Shown here: positions 1-5,899 of the stretch, in pieces
Layout: every line of letters begins with the position of its first letter
How positions within the stretch are numbered: the first letter of the stretch is position 1
The notes under the pieces: generated by a model
The model's database searches: none
The model's input: the letters and a program-made list of their open reading frames with translations, nothing else
Told to the model about the DNA's origin: nothing
Program-made: the position numbers and the translations under genes
Assembly (NCBI GenBank): GCA_017881985.1
Contig: JADGQH010000203.1
Location: 1-5,999 of the forward strand
From: Chloroflexota bacterium
GTDB taxonomy: Bacteria > Chloroflexota > Limnocylindria > Limnocylindrales > CSP1-4
DNA: 5,999 bases
Direction of reading: 5' to 3'

Positions 1-1950
1 GCGCTCGTCACGCTCGTCTTCCTGGCAGACCTGACAGGAATCACGACCGCCGCGACGGGCGAGGTCGGGCGGTCGCTCGGCTTCGAGCTCCAGATCGCCG
101 TGTGGCTGTGGTTCACCGTCTACTTCGCCACGTACGCGGAAGCCCTCGCCGAGGCACGGGGCAAGGCCCAGGCCGCGTCGCTGCGCAAGACACGCTCCGA
201 GACCGCGGCCCACCGGCGGCGTGCCGATGGGACGCTCGAGGATGTCGGATCCTCGCTCCTTCGCTCGGGTGATGTCATCGTGGTCCGCGACGGCGAGACG
301 ATCCCGGGCGACGGAGACGTCGTCGAGGGCGTGGCCTACGTCAACGAGGCCGTGATCACGGGCGAGTCCGCCCCGGTCCTCAAGGAACCCGGCACCGACA
401 TCCGGAGCTCGGTCACGGGCGGCACGACGATCACCAGCGACACTCTCACCGTACGCATCACGGCGAACCCGGGCGAGACCTTCCTCGACCGAATGATCGC
501 CCTCGTGGAGGGCGCGAAGCGGCAGCGGACTCCCAACGAGATCGCGCTGTTCATCCTCCTGTCCGGCCTCACCATCGTCTTCCTGCTCGCGACCGCGACG
601 ATCCGGCCGTTCGGCCTCTACGCCAACGCACAGCTGGGCCTGGTCGTCCTCGCGGCCCTGCTCGTCTGCCTGATCCCGACGACGATCGGGGGCCTCCTTT
701 CGGCCATCGGCATCGCGGGCATGGACCGCGTCGCGCGGTTCAACGTCCTCGCGATGAGCGGTCGCGCCGTGGAGGCATCCGGCGACGTGGACGTGATCCT
801 CCTCGACAAGACCGGCACCATCACGTTCGGCAACCGGTTGGCCTCCCGGATCGTGGCGGTGCCCGGCGTCGACGAGCGCGACGCCGTCGAGGCAGCCCTG
901 CTCACGTCGCTCCAGGACGAGACGCCGGAGGGCCGTTCGATCGTGGAGCTGGCGCGGACCCGACTCGCGGCGTTGGGGGGCGCTGTTGAGGTCGGGTCCG
1001 TGCCAGCCGGCCAGGCCGTAGCTCAGGTCGTCCCCTTCTCGGCCCAGTCGCGGACCAGCGGCGTGATCCTCGTCGACGGCACCGTCGTCCTCAAGGGCGC
1101 GGTCGACGCGATCGAGGCCGCCCTTGACGCGGCCGCGCCCGCGGAGTTGAAGGCCCTCAGCGACGAGATCGCCGGGCTCGGTGCCACGCCGCTCGCCATC
1201 CGCCGGAACGGGACCGTCCTGGGCGTGATCGAGCTCAAGGACACGGTCAAGCCGGGTCTGCGCGCCCGCTTCGACGAGCTCCGCCGGATGGGCATCCGGA
1301 CGATCATGGTGACGGGCGACAACCCCCTGACCGCACGGACCATCGCCGAAGAGGCCGGCGTGGACGACTTCATGGCCCAGGCCAAGCCCGAGGACAAGAT
1401 CGCCCGGATCCGGGCCGAGCAGGCCGAGGGCCACCTCGTCGCGATGACCGGGGACGGCACGAACGACGCCCCGGCCGTGGCCCAGGCGGACGTTGGGCTG
1501 GCAATGAACAGCGGGACGTCGGCGTGCAAGGAAGCCGCCAACATGGTCGACCTCGACTCCGACCCGACCAAGCTGATCGAGGTCATCGCGATCGGCAAGC
1601 AGCTCCTCATCACCCGCGGCGCGATCACGACCTTCTCGATCGCCAACGACGTGGCCAAGTACTTCGCGATCCTGCCGGCGATGTTCGCGGTCGCGTACCC
1701 CGAGCTTCGCTCCCTGAACATCATGGGTCTGAGCACGCCGGAGAGCGCCATCCTCTCGGCGGTGATCTTCAACGCGCTGGTCATCATCGCCCTCGTCCCG
1801 CTCTCCCTGCGCGGCGTCGCCTATCGAGCGGCGCCGGCGGCCGAGCTGCTGCGACGCAATCTCCTGATCTACGGGGTCGGCGGAATCATCGCGCCGTTCC
1901 TCGGGATCAAGCTGATCGACATCCTCGTCACCGCCGTCCACCTGGCGTAG
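1..1950 (+). CDS. kdpB: KdpB, potassium-transporting P-type ATPase subunit B (5' end outside window)
   Basis: Catalytic subunit of the KdpFABC K+ uptake complex in the inner membrane; it hydrolyses ATP to drive K+ import through KdpA. The frame is open from base 1, so the gene begins left of the window. By alignment from memory with E. coli KdpB (682 aa), roughly 36-38 residues are missing; the 649 visible codons hold everything else. Visible motifs, in window residue numbers: TGES actuator loop at 120-123 (its Ser matches E. coli Ser162, the inhibitory phosphorylation site), the intramembrane CLIPTTIGG segment with its Pro at 226, the phosphorylated Asp in DKTGT at 269, the nucleotide-binding KGAVDAI near 365, TGDN near 438, TGDGTND at 483-489, and NDVAK with Asp550 and Lys553 in the membrane domain. 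Hydrophobic segments lie near 1-12, 30-46, 181-203, 213-241, 552-567, 582-603 and 621-648. No key residue is lost. kdpA should lie just upstream. Identification is very secure. Confidence 0.98.
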   Translation, partial: ALVTLVFLADLTGITTAATGEVGRSLGFELQIAVWLWFTVYFATYAEALAEARGKAQAASLRKTRSETAAHRRRADGTLEDVGSSLLRSGDVIVVRDGETIPGDGDVVEGVAYVNEAVITGESAPVLKEPGTDIRSSVTGGTTITSDTLTVRITANPGETFLDRMIALVEGAKRQRTPNEIALFILLSGLTIVFLLATATIRPFGLYANAQLGLVVLAALLVCLIPTTIGGLLSAIGIAGMDRVARFNVLAMSGRAVEASGDVDVILLDKTGTITFGNRLASRIVAVPGVDERDAVEAALLTSLQDETPEGRSIVELARTRLAALGGAVEVGSVPAGQAVAQVVPFSAQSRTSGVILVDGTVVLKGAVDAIEAALDAAAPAELKALSDEIAGLGATPLAIRRNGTVLGVIELKDTVKPGLRARFDELRRMGIRTIMVTGDNPLTARTIAEEAGVDDFMAQAKPEDKIARIRAEQAEGHLVAMTGDGTNDAPAVAQADVGLAMNSGTSACKEAANMVDLDSDPTKLIEVIAIGKQLLITRGAITTFSIANDVAKYFAILPAMFAVAYPELRSLNIMGLSTPESAILSAVIFNALVIIALVPLSLRGVAYRAAPAAELLRRNLLIYGVGGIIAPFLGIKLIDILVTAVHLA

Positions 1951-1953
1951 AGG
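1949..1953 (+). promoter_or_regulatory. Ribosome binding site of kdpC
   Basis: AGAGG overlaps the kdpB stop codon (TAG, 1948-1950) and ends eight bases before the ATG at 1962. It supports that start and suggests that kdpB and kdpC are translated from one message. Confidence 0.6.
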
Positions 1954-1961
1954 TCACCCCG

Positions 1962-2558
1962 ATGCGTACCTTCCTCCGGCACCAGCTCTGGCCCGCGGTC
2001 GCCAGCCTGGCCATCCTCACCCTCATCACGGGCTTCATCTACCCGGCCGCCGTCACAGCGGTCGCCCAGGCCGTCTTCCCGAACCAGGCAAACGGCTCGT
2101 ACATCGTGGTGAACGGGACGACGGTCGGCTCGAGCCTGATCGGCCAGGCATTCAGCGACCCCAAGTACTTCTGGGGCCGACCCTCTGCCGCCGGCGTGAC
2201 GGCCTCGAACCCGGCCGGGTACGACTCGACGTCCTCCGGTGGATCAAACCTCGGTCCCACCTCGAAGGCGCTGATCGATGCCGTGACGCAGCGCGTGGAT
2301 GCCCTGCGCGCCGCCAACGGGAACGCCCCGATCCCCGTCGATCTCGTCACGACCTCGGCCTCGGGGCTCGACCCGGCCATCAGCCCCGACGCAGCCGAGT
2401 ACCAGGTCGCTCGCGTCGCACAGGCGCGCGGCATGACCGTCGACCAGGTCCGGGCGCTCGTCGCGAAGCACACGAGCCAGCCGATCCTCGGCTTCCTGGG
2501 TGCGGCGACCGTGAACGTCCTCGAGCTGAACCTGGACCTCGACGGGCTGCTGCGATGA
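1962..2558 (+). CDS. kdpC: KdpC, potassium-transporting ATPase subunit C
   Basis: Single-span subunit of KdpFABC that sits against KdpA and is thought to stabilise the complex and raise ATP affinity. It has 198 residues, close to E. coli KdpC (190). One N-terminal membrane segment is visible at about residues 9-32, followed by a large extracytoplasmic domain. Family signatures appear in order: GSxLIGQ at 57-62, YFWGRPSA at 69-76, SGGSNLGP at 92-99, PVDLVTTSASGLDP at 125-138, a QVARVAQARG segment at 148-157, and the terminal VNVLELNLDLD at 184-194. The start is set by the membrane segment and an AGAGG motif eight bases upstream. It lies 11 bases after kdpB and shares four bases (ATGA) with the next gene, so translational coupling within one operon is likely. 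Nothing in it looks damaged. Confidence 0.97.
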   Translation: MRTFLRHQLWPAVASLAILTLITGFIYPAAVTAVAQAVFPNQANGSYIVVNGTTVGSSLIGQAFSDPKYFWGRPSAAGVTASNPAGYDSTSSGGSNLGPTSKALIDAVTQRVDALRAANGNAPIPVDLVTTSASGLDPAISPDAAEYQVARVAQARGMTVDQVRALVAKHTSQPILGFLGAATVNVLELNLDLDGLLR

Positions 2559-3733
2559 GCTCCCGAGCGGACGACCTCGGGCGCCCGGCAGGCGACCTCG
2601 GGCGCCCGACCGGGGACCAGATGCTGGCGCGCCTGCAGGCCGACGAGCGTCCGGCACGCGGCCGGCTCCGGATCTACCTCGGGATGGCGCCCGGCGTCGG
2701 GAAAACGTACAAGATGCTCGAGGAGGCGCATCGCCGCCACGATCGCGGCACGGATGCGGTGGTCGGGTACGTCGAGACGTACGGCCGCCGGCACACGGCC
2801 GCGCTGCTCGACGGGCTCGAGGCGGTCCCCCGGCGGCGCATCGAATACCGCGGGGTCGTGGTGGAGGAGATGGACGCCCAGGCGATCATCGACCGGCACC
2901 CGGCGGTGGCCCTGGTGGACGAGCTCGCCCACACGAACGTGCCCGGCTCCGAGCGGGAGAAGCGATGGCAGGACGTCGAGCTGATCCGCGACGCTTCGAT
3001 CGACGTCATCAGCACCTGCAACGTGCAGCACATCGAGTCCGTCGCGGCGGTCGTGGAGACGATCCTCGGCGTTCCCGTCCATGAGCGCGTGCCCGACGAC
3101 GTCGTTCGTGCGGCAGACGAGATCGAGCTCGTGGACATGAGCCCCCACGCGCTGCGACAGCGGATGCGCCACGGCAACGTGTACCCGCCCGATCGGGCCG
3201 CCATCGCCCTCGAGCGGTTCTTCACCGAGCCGAACCTGACCGCGCTCCGCGACCTGAGCCTGCGCTTCGTCGCCGGCCAGGTGGACCGCGAGCTCGAGGA
3301 CAGCGTCGCCGCGCGCGGCGTCGGGGTCCCCCCGGTCACGGAGCGAGTGACCGTCCTGGTCGACGAATCCCTCGCCAGTCGTCGAGCGGTGCGCCGAGCC
3401 GCGTCGCTTGCGTCCGCCCTCCACGCCACGCTCCTCGCCGTCGCGATCGAATCGGCCGGCGTCCAGCTGTCCCGTGACCGCCAGCGCGACCTCCAGTCGA
3501 ACGTCGACTACGCGGTCGATCTCGGCGCCGAGATCATTCGCGGCGAGACGAGCGATTTGGCGCGGGGTCTCGAGGAGGTGCTGCGAGATCAGCGCGTCAC
3601 GCACCTCGTCCTTGCCCACCACCCGCGCCACGGGATGGATCGCCTCGGGCGACCGTCGCTTGCCGAGCGCATCCTCGCCGCGGTGCCGGGGATCGAGGTC
3701 CACCTGGTCAGCGAGTCGTCACCGGTGGCGTAG
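2555..3733 (+). CDS. kdpD: Short KdpD: KdpD N-terminal domain plus USP domain, no kinase
   Basis: Homologue of the input half of the sensor KdpD, 392 residues against about 894 in E. coli. After a low-complexity start (residues 1-22), the KdpD domain shows the Walker A motif GMAPGVGKT at 43-51, a DELAHTNVPGS block at 122-132 (Walker B-like), KRWQDVE at 136-142 and NVQHIES at 156-162. A USP-type domain follows at about 263-386 (VTVLVD at its start, THLVLAHHPRH at 349-359). The protein ends where that domain ends. It lacks the four membrane segments, the HisKA phosphoacceptor and the HATPase domain, and the 68 bases after the stop hold no remnant of them, so this is a clean short form and not a frameshift. 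The SxS...FTAxY signature I recall for c-di-AMP-binding KdpD USP domains is not evident. The ATGA overlap with kdpC fixes the start. Kinase-less KdpDs are known in some cyanobacteria and Deinococcus. A cytoplasmic regulatory role in kdp control is inferred; the partner is unknown. Confidence 0.93.
   Translation: MSSRADDLGRPAGDLGRPTGDQMLARLQADERPARGRLRIYLGMAPGVGKTYKMLEEAHRRHDRGTDAVVGYVETYGRRHTAALLDGLEAVPRRRIEYRGVVVEEMDAQAIIDRHPAVALVDELAHTNVPGSEREKRWQDVELIRDASIDVISTCNVQHIESVAAVVETILGVPVHERVPDDVVRAADEIELVDMSPHALRQRMRHGNVYPPDRAAIALERFFTEPNLTALRDLSLRFVAGQVDRELEDSVAARGVGVPPVTERVTVLVDESLASRRAVRRAASLASALHATLLAVAIESAGVQLSRDRQRDLQSNVDYAVDLGAEIIRGETSDLARGLEEVLRDQRVTHLVLAHHPRHGMDRLGRPSLAERILAAVPGIEVHLVSESSPVA
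2572..2608 (+). repeat. Tandem 16-base repeat at the 5' end of kdpD, able to form a hairpin
   Basis: The 16 bases at 2572-2587 recur exactly at 2593-2608, giving a 21-base (seven-codon) period that encodes DLGRPAG then DLGRPTG. Each copy contains the 10-base palindrome CGGGCGCCCG, so the two copies can also pair with each other. Bases 2577-2587 pair with 2599-2609 as an 11-bp stem with an 11-base loop, beginning about 20 bases after the kdpD start codon. Whether this affects kdpD translation is inference. Confidence 0.75.
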
Positions 3734-3767
3734 GGCGGGACGGGAACGAGGCCGGGGCGGACGAATG

Positions 3768-3786
3768 CCCGCCGCAGGCCGGCGGG
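3768..3786 (+). terminator. GC hairpin between kdpD and the aldo/keto reductase gene, possible terminator
   Basis: CCCGCCG (3768-3774) is the exact reverse complement of CGGCGGG (3780-3786) across a five-base loop, with two G-T pairs possible beyond it. It lies 34 bases after the kdpD stop. No T-run follows, so it is not a standard intrinsic terminator. It could stall or protect the kdp transcript, or be an operator for the next gene. Confidence 0.35.
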
Positions 3787-3789
3787 TGG

Positions 3790-3795
3790 CAGAAT
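3790..3795 (+). promoter_or_regulatory. Possible -10 element of a leaderless promoter
   Basis: CAGAAT ends six bases before the ATG at 3802. That spacing would place transcription initiation at or next to the start codon, as in the leaderless genes common in GC-rich bacteria. No convincing Shine-Dalgarno sequence precedes this ATG (only GGGTGG, 12 bases away). The hexamer is a poor consensus match, so this is only a suggestion. Confidence 0.22.
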
Positions 3796-3801
3796 CGGCC
3801 C

Positions 3802-4827
3802 ATGCCATACCTTCCTGCTCCCGCGCGCTATGACGATATGCAATACCGGCGGGTGGGCCGGAGCGGGCTCCACCTGCCCGCGATCTCGCTCGGCCTCTGG
3901 CAGAACTTCGGACACGGCCGCCCGATCGACGGCCAGCGCGCGGTCATCCAGCGTGCCTTCGACCTGGGCATCACGCACTTCGACCTGGCCAACAACTACG
4001 GGCCGCCGTACGGCTCGGCGGAGGAGAACTTCGGGCGAATCCTCGCCACGGACCTCGCCGGCTACCGGGACGAGCTGGTCATCTCGTCGAAGGCGGGATA
4101 CGACATGTGGCCGGGGCCGTACGGCGACTGGGGTTCGCGCAAGTACCTGACGGCGAGCCTTGACCAGAGCCTTCGCCGGATGGGCCTCGACTACGTCGAC
4201 ATCTTCTACTCCCACCGGTTCGACCCGGAGACCCCGCTCGAGGAGACGATGGGTGCCCTCGACGCCGCCGTTCGGCAGGGCAAGGCGCTCTACGCCGGGA
4301 TCTCCTCCTACTCGGCAGCCCAGACCCGCGCGGCGGTGGCGATCCTGCGCGCGATGGGAACGCCGCTCCTCATCACGCAGCCCTCCTACTCCATGCTCAA
4401 TCGCTGGATCGAGGGAGGCCTCCTCGACGTCCTCGGCGACGAGGGTGTCGGCTGCATCGTCTTCTCGCCGCTCGCGCAGGGCGTATTGACCGGGAAGTAC
4501 CTCGGCGGCATCCCTGCCGGTTCGCGCGCGGAGTCGGGCGGCTCGCTCTCCCCGGAGCTCCTCGGCGCCGAGACGCTGGCGAAGGTGCGGGCGCTCGCCG
4601 ACATCGCCGCGAGGCGCGGCCAGAGCCTGGCCCAGATGGCGCTCGCCTGGACGCTCCGCGACCCGCGGGTGACCTCCGCGCTCGTGGGAGCTGGCAGCGT
4701 GGCGCAGCTCGAGGAGAACATCGCCGCTCTCGGGAACCTCGAGTTCTCCACGACCGAGCTCGCCGAGATCGACCGCTACGCGACCGAGAGCGGGATCAAC
4801 CTCTGGGCGGCGTCAAGCAAGTCGTAA
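3802..4827 (+). CDS. yghZ: Aldo/keto reductase, YghZ/GpR-like (AKR14 family)
   Basis: NADPH-dependent cytoplasmic (beta/alpha)8-barrel reductase. E. coli YghZ (346 aa) reduces L-glyceraldehyde 3-phosphate and also methylglyoxal; this protein has 341 residues and matches it end to end. The catalytic tetrad is complete: Asp61 and Tyr66 (FDLANNYG), Lys97 (SSKAGYDMW) and His138 (YSHRFD). Other shared blocks are GSAEENFGR at 71-79, SRKYLTASLDQSLRRMGL at 112-129, SPLAQGVLTGKYL at 222-234 and QLEEN at 302-306. The start at 3802 rather than the in-frame ATG at 3838 is chosen because the residues before MQYRRVG match the YghZ N-terminus (LxxPxRYxxMQYR). The loop after GKYL is a few residues shorter than in E. 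coli. In the cofactor segment GAGSVAQLEEN, the Arg of E. coli GASRAEQLEEN is replaced, which could alter cofactor preference. It is separated from kdp by 68 bases and is probably its own transcription unit. The family is certain; the exact substrate is inferred. Confidence 0.95.
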   Translation: MPYLPAPARYDDMQYRRVGRSGLHLPAISLGLWQNFGHGRPIDGQRAVIQRAFDLGITHFDLANNYGPPYGSAEENFGRILATDLAGYRDELVISSKAGYDMWPGPYGDWGSRKYLTASLDQSLRRMGLDYVDIFYSHRFDPETPLEETMGALDAAVRQGKALYAGISSYSAAQTRAAVAILRAMGTPLLITQPSYSMLNRWIEGGLLDVLGDEGVGCIVFSPLAQGVLTGKYLGGIPAGSRAESGGSLSPELLGAETLAKVRALADIAARRGQSLAQMALAWTLRDPRVTSALVGAGSVAQLEENIAALGNLEFSTTELAEIDRYATESGINLWAASSKS

Positions 4828-4834
4828 GGCGGCG

Positions 4835-4847
4835 GACCGGGCCGGTC
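4835..4847 (+). promoter_or_regulatory. Palindrome 1, operator-like (GACCGG-G-CCGGTC)
   Basis: Perfect 6-1-6 inverted repeat starting eight bases after the aldo/keto reductase stop and centred at 4841. It shares its GACCG/CGGTC half-sites with a second palindrome centred 23 bases further on. Such a pair suggests binding sites for a dimeric repressor. A small hairpin in the transcript is the alternative; no T-run follows. Confidence 0.45.
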
Positions 4848-4857
4848 TCGCCGACCC

Positions 4858-4870
4858 GACCGAATCGGTC
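4858..4870 (+). promoter_or_regulatory. Palindrome 2, operator-like (GACCGA-A-TCGGTC)
   Basis: Perfect 6-1-6 inverted repeat centred at 4864, matching palindrome 1 at 10 of 13 positions (only the three central bases differ). It ends 24 bases before the VOC gene start and 12 bases before its ribosome binding site. This is a position where a bound regulator could block transcription initiation. No -10/-35 pair could be recognised around it. Confidence 0.45.
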
Positions 4871-4882
4871 ACGAGCACCAAT

Positions 4883-4888
4883 GGGGAG
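4883..4888 (+). promoter_or_regulatory. Ribosome binding site of the VOC gene
   Basis: GGGGAG, purine-rich and six bases before the ATG at 4895, sets this start. The ATG at 4881 just ahead of it is out of frame and has no such site. Confidence 0.65.
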
Positions 4889-4894
4889 AAAGTC

Positions 4895-5311
4895 ATGGAC
4901 TGGAAGCTCGAGCTCATCGTGGTCCCCGTCTCCGACGTCGATCGCGCCAAGGCCTTCTACATCGAGAAGGCCGGCTTCGTCCTCGACGTCGACCATGTCG
5001 CGGGCGACTTCCGGGTCGTCCAGCTGACGCCCGCCGGGTCGGCGTGCTCGATCGCCCTCATGCGGCACACGGAGGGAGCTGCGGGCTCGCTCCAGGGCCT
5101 GCAGCTCGTCGTCCCCGACATCGACGCCGCGCGCGCCGAGCTCGTCGGACGAGGGATGGAAGCGAGCGAGGTCTTCCATTTCGAGTCCGGCCGGCAGGTG
5201 CCGGGGCCCGATCCCGAGCGGGCGGCCTACAACTCGTTCCTGTCGTTCGGCGACCCGGACGGCAACGGCTGGATGGTCCAGGAGGTGAGGCGCGCGGAGT
5301 CGCCGGCCTGA
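4895..5311 (+). CDS. VOC-superfamily protein (glyoxalase/bleomycin-resistance/dioxygenase fold)
   Basis: Small cytoplasmic protein of 138 residues with two beta-alpha-beta-beta-beta modules typical of the vicinal oxygen chelate fold. Module one opens with LELIVVPVSDVDRAKAFY (5-22), the hallmark strand-helix start; module two opens with LQGLQLVVPDIDAARAEL (66-83) and ends in FGDPDGNGWMVQEV (118-131). The position where metal-dependent members carry His in the first strand is Leu7 here, and no His stands at the start of module two; Glu130 is retained. The usual metal site thus looks incomplete, and classical glyoxalase I activity should not be assumed. Related proteins are often annotated as glyoxalases or resistance proteins without biochemical proof. 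A good Shine-Dalgarno fixes the start. It follows the aldo/keto reductase by 67 bases, with two palindromes between them, so it may be separately regulated. The substrate is unknown. Confidence 0.9.
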   Translation: MDWKLELIVVPVSDVDRAKAFYIEKAGFVLDVDHVAGDFRVVQLTPAGSACSIALMRHTEGAAGSLQGLQLVVPDIDAARAELVGRGMEASEVFHFESGRQVPGPDPERAAYNSFLSFGDPDGNGWMVQEVRRAESPA

Positions 5312-5357
5312 TCCACACGCGCATCCGCGGCAGCCCCGAGGCCACGCGCGGCCATGG
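5312..5357. other. Convergent spacer between the VOC and zinc-ribbon genes
   Basis: The stops of two converging genes are 46 bases apart. I looked for a bidirectional terminator and found only short possible pairings (CCGCG at 5325-5329 with CGCGG at 5347-5351) and no T-run on either strand. Termination here may be Rho-dependent, or the transcripts may overlap. Confidence 0.4.
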
Positions 5358-5585
5358 TCACCGGGCGTTGTGCGGCTCTACCTCGTGGTCGTCCGACGAG
5401 CCGGACGGCTGGACGATCCTGCCCGACCACCCACCTCCCTCCGCCTCGACGAGCCGCTCGAGCTCGCCCTGGTCGAGGTAGATGCCCCGGCAGTCCTCGC
5501 ACTGCTCGACCTGGATCCTGCTGCGCTCGTACGGGCGCATACGCCCGCCGCATTTCGGGCACGCGAGCTCACGCACGGATGTCAT
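5358..5585 (-). CDS. Small TFIIB-type zinc-ribbon protein
   Basis: A 75-residue protein with the CPxCGG...CxxCxGIYLDxGELERL pattern of the TFIIB-like zinc-ribbon family (Pfam zf-TFIIB). Cys9, Cys12, Cys29 and Cys32 should bind one zinc ion, and the conserved RGIYLDQGELERL block follows at 33-45. The acidic, polar tail (about 46-75) looks disordered. The frame stays open far upstream, but the Arg/Pro-rich residues that a longer start would add look non-coding. The ATG at 5585 has an exact AAGGAG seven bases before it, which settles the start. Members are usually short, of unknown function, and found in many bacteria; the fold suggests nucleic-acid or protein binding, but no role is established. 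It faces the VOC gene convergently and has no obvious functional partner here. Confidence 0.9.
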   Translation of the reverse strand: MTSVRELACPKCGGRMRPYERSRIQVEQCEDCRGIYLDQGELERLVEAEGGGWSGRIVQPSGSSDDHEVEPHNAR

Positions 5586-5592
5586 CGGACCA

Positions 5593-5598
5593 CTCCTT
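5593..5598 (-). promoter_or_regulatory. Ribosome binding site of the zinc-ribbon gene
   Basis: Read on the - strand this is AAGGAG, seven bases before the ATG at 5585-5583. It is the strongest Shine-Dalgarno match in the window and fixes the short start in a frame that stays open much further upstream. Confidence 0.8.
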
Positions 5599-5668
5599 CG
5601 CGGTGGAGCCGAGCCAGACGGGCGCGCCCGCCTGCGAGGAAATGGGGCCGGCCCTGTCGAGGACGGGA

Positions 5669-5687
5669 CCCGGACAGGCTGTCCGGG
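5669..5687. repeat. Perfect 8-bp inverted repeat upstream of the zinc-ribbon gene
   Basis: CCCGGACA (5669-5676) and TGTCCGGG (5680-5687) are exact reverse complements separated by GGC. The dyad ends 84 bases upstream of the zinc-ribbon start codon. It could be an operator or a hairpin in the leader. A nearby CCTGTC (5653-5658) can pair with GACAGG (5673-5678) as an alternative. Confidence 0.5.
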
Positions 5688-5879
5688 GACGTGGGCGGGG
5701 ATGGGTGGAACATCGGGCTCCGGTATGACGCACCGAAGGTCTCGCCCGCTCGCACGGCGGCCCGCCGACCGGGCGTGCCAGTGGCCCGCCGGGATGTCGA
5801 TCGCACGGAGGTGGACTACTCCCCTTCGCCCTCCATCATAGGGATGCGCCCGGCCGCCTCTCGTGCCGGTTGGCCTGAA

Positions 5880-5899
5880 GGTGGGCCGAACGGCCCACC
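5880..5899. terminator. Perfect 8-bp hairpin with tetraloop, possible terminator
   Basis: GGTGGGCC (5880-5887) pairs exactly with GGCCCACC (5892-5899) around a GAAC loop (GTTC on the - strand). On the - strand, TTC follows the stem, but no real T-run. It could terminate a gene entering from the right edge on the - strand, or be part of a structured leader. The orientation is undecided. Confidence 0.4.

Noticed and set aside
1023..1787. 254-codon antisense frame within kdpB
   Set aside because: It is the shadow of a gene with intact P-type ATPase motifs; there is no recognisable domain and no start signal.
1524..1961. An in-frame upstream extension of kdpC reaching back into kdpB
   Set aside because: The added residues are Arg/His/Pro-rich out-of-frame kdpB, while the ATG at 1962 has a ribosome binding site and begins the expected membrane segment.
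2039..3703. Long antisense open frame of 554 codons opposite kdpC and kdpD
   Set aside because: It lies entirely opposite two well-conserved genes, its Arg/Asp/Val-rich sequence resembles no family, and such mirror frames are expected from strong GC bias at third codon positions.
2555..3733. c-di-AMP binding by the USP domain through the SxS...FTAxY signature
   Set aside because: The corresponding stretch (about 266-300) has no clear SxS and no FTAxY; other binding modes cannot be excluded from sequence.
3734..3801. Remnant of the KdpD membrane or kinase part after the stop codon
   Set aside because: The 68 bases encode nothing resembling it in any frame, so a simple frameshift or nonsense mutation is not supported by this window.
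5655..5660. TCGACA on the - strand as a -35 box for the zinc-ribbon gene
   Set aside because: It is a good -35 match, but no acceptable -10 hexamer lies 16-18 bases downstream.
5482..5841. + strand frame of 119 codons at the right of the window
   Set aside because: It overlaps the zinc-ribbon gene in antisense, has no ribosome binding site and no recognisable content.
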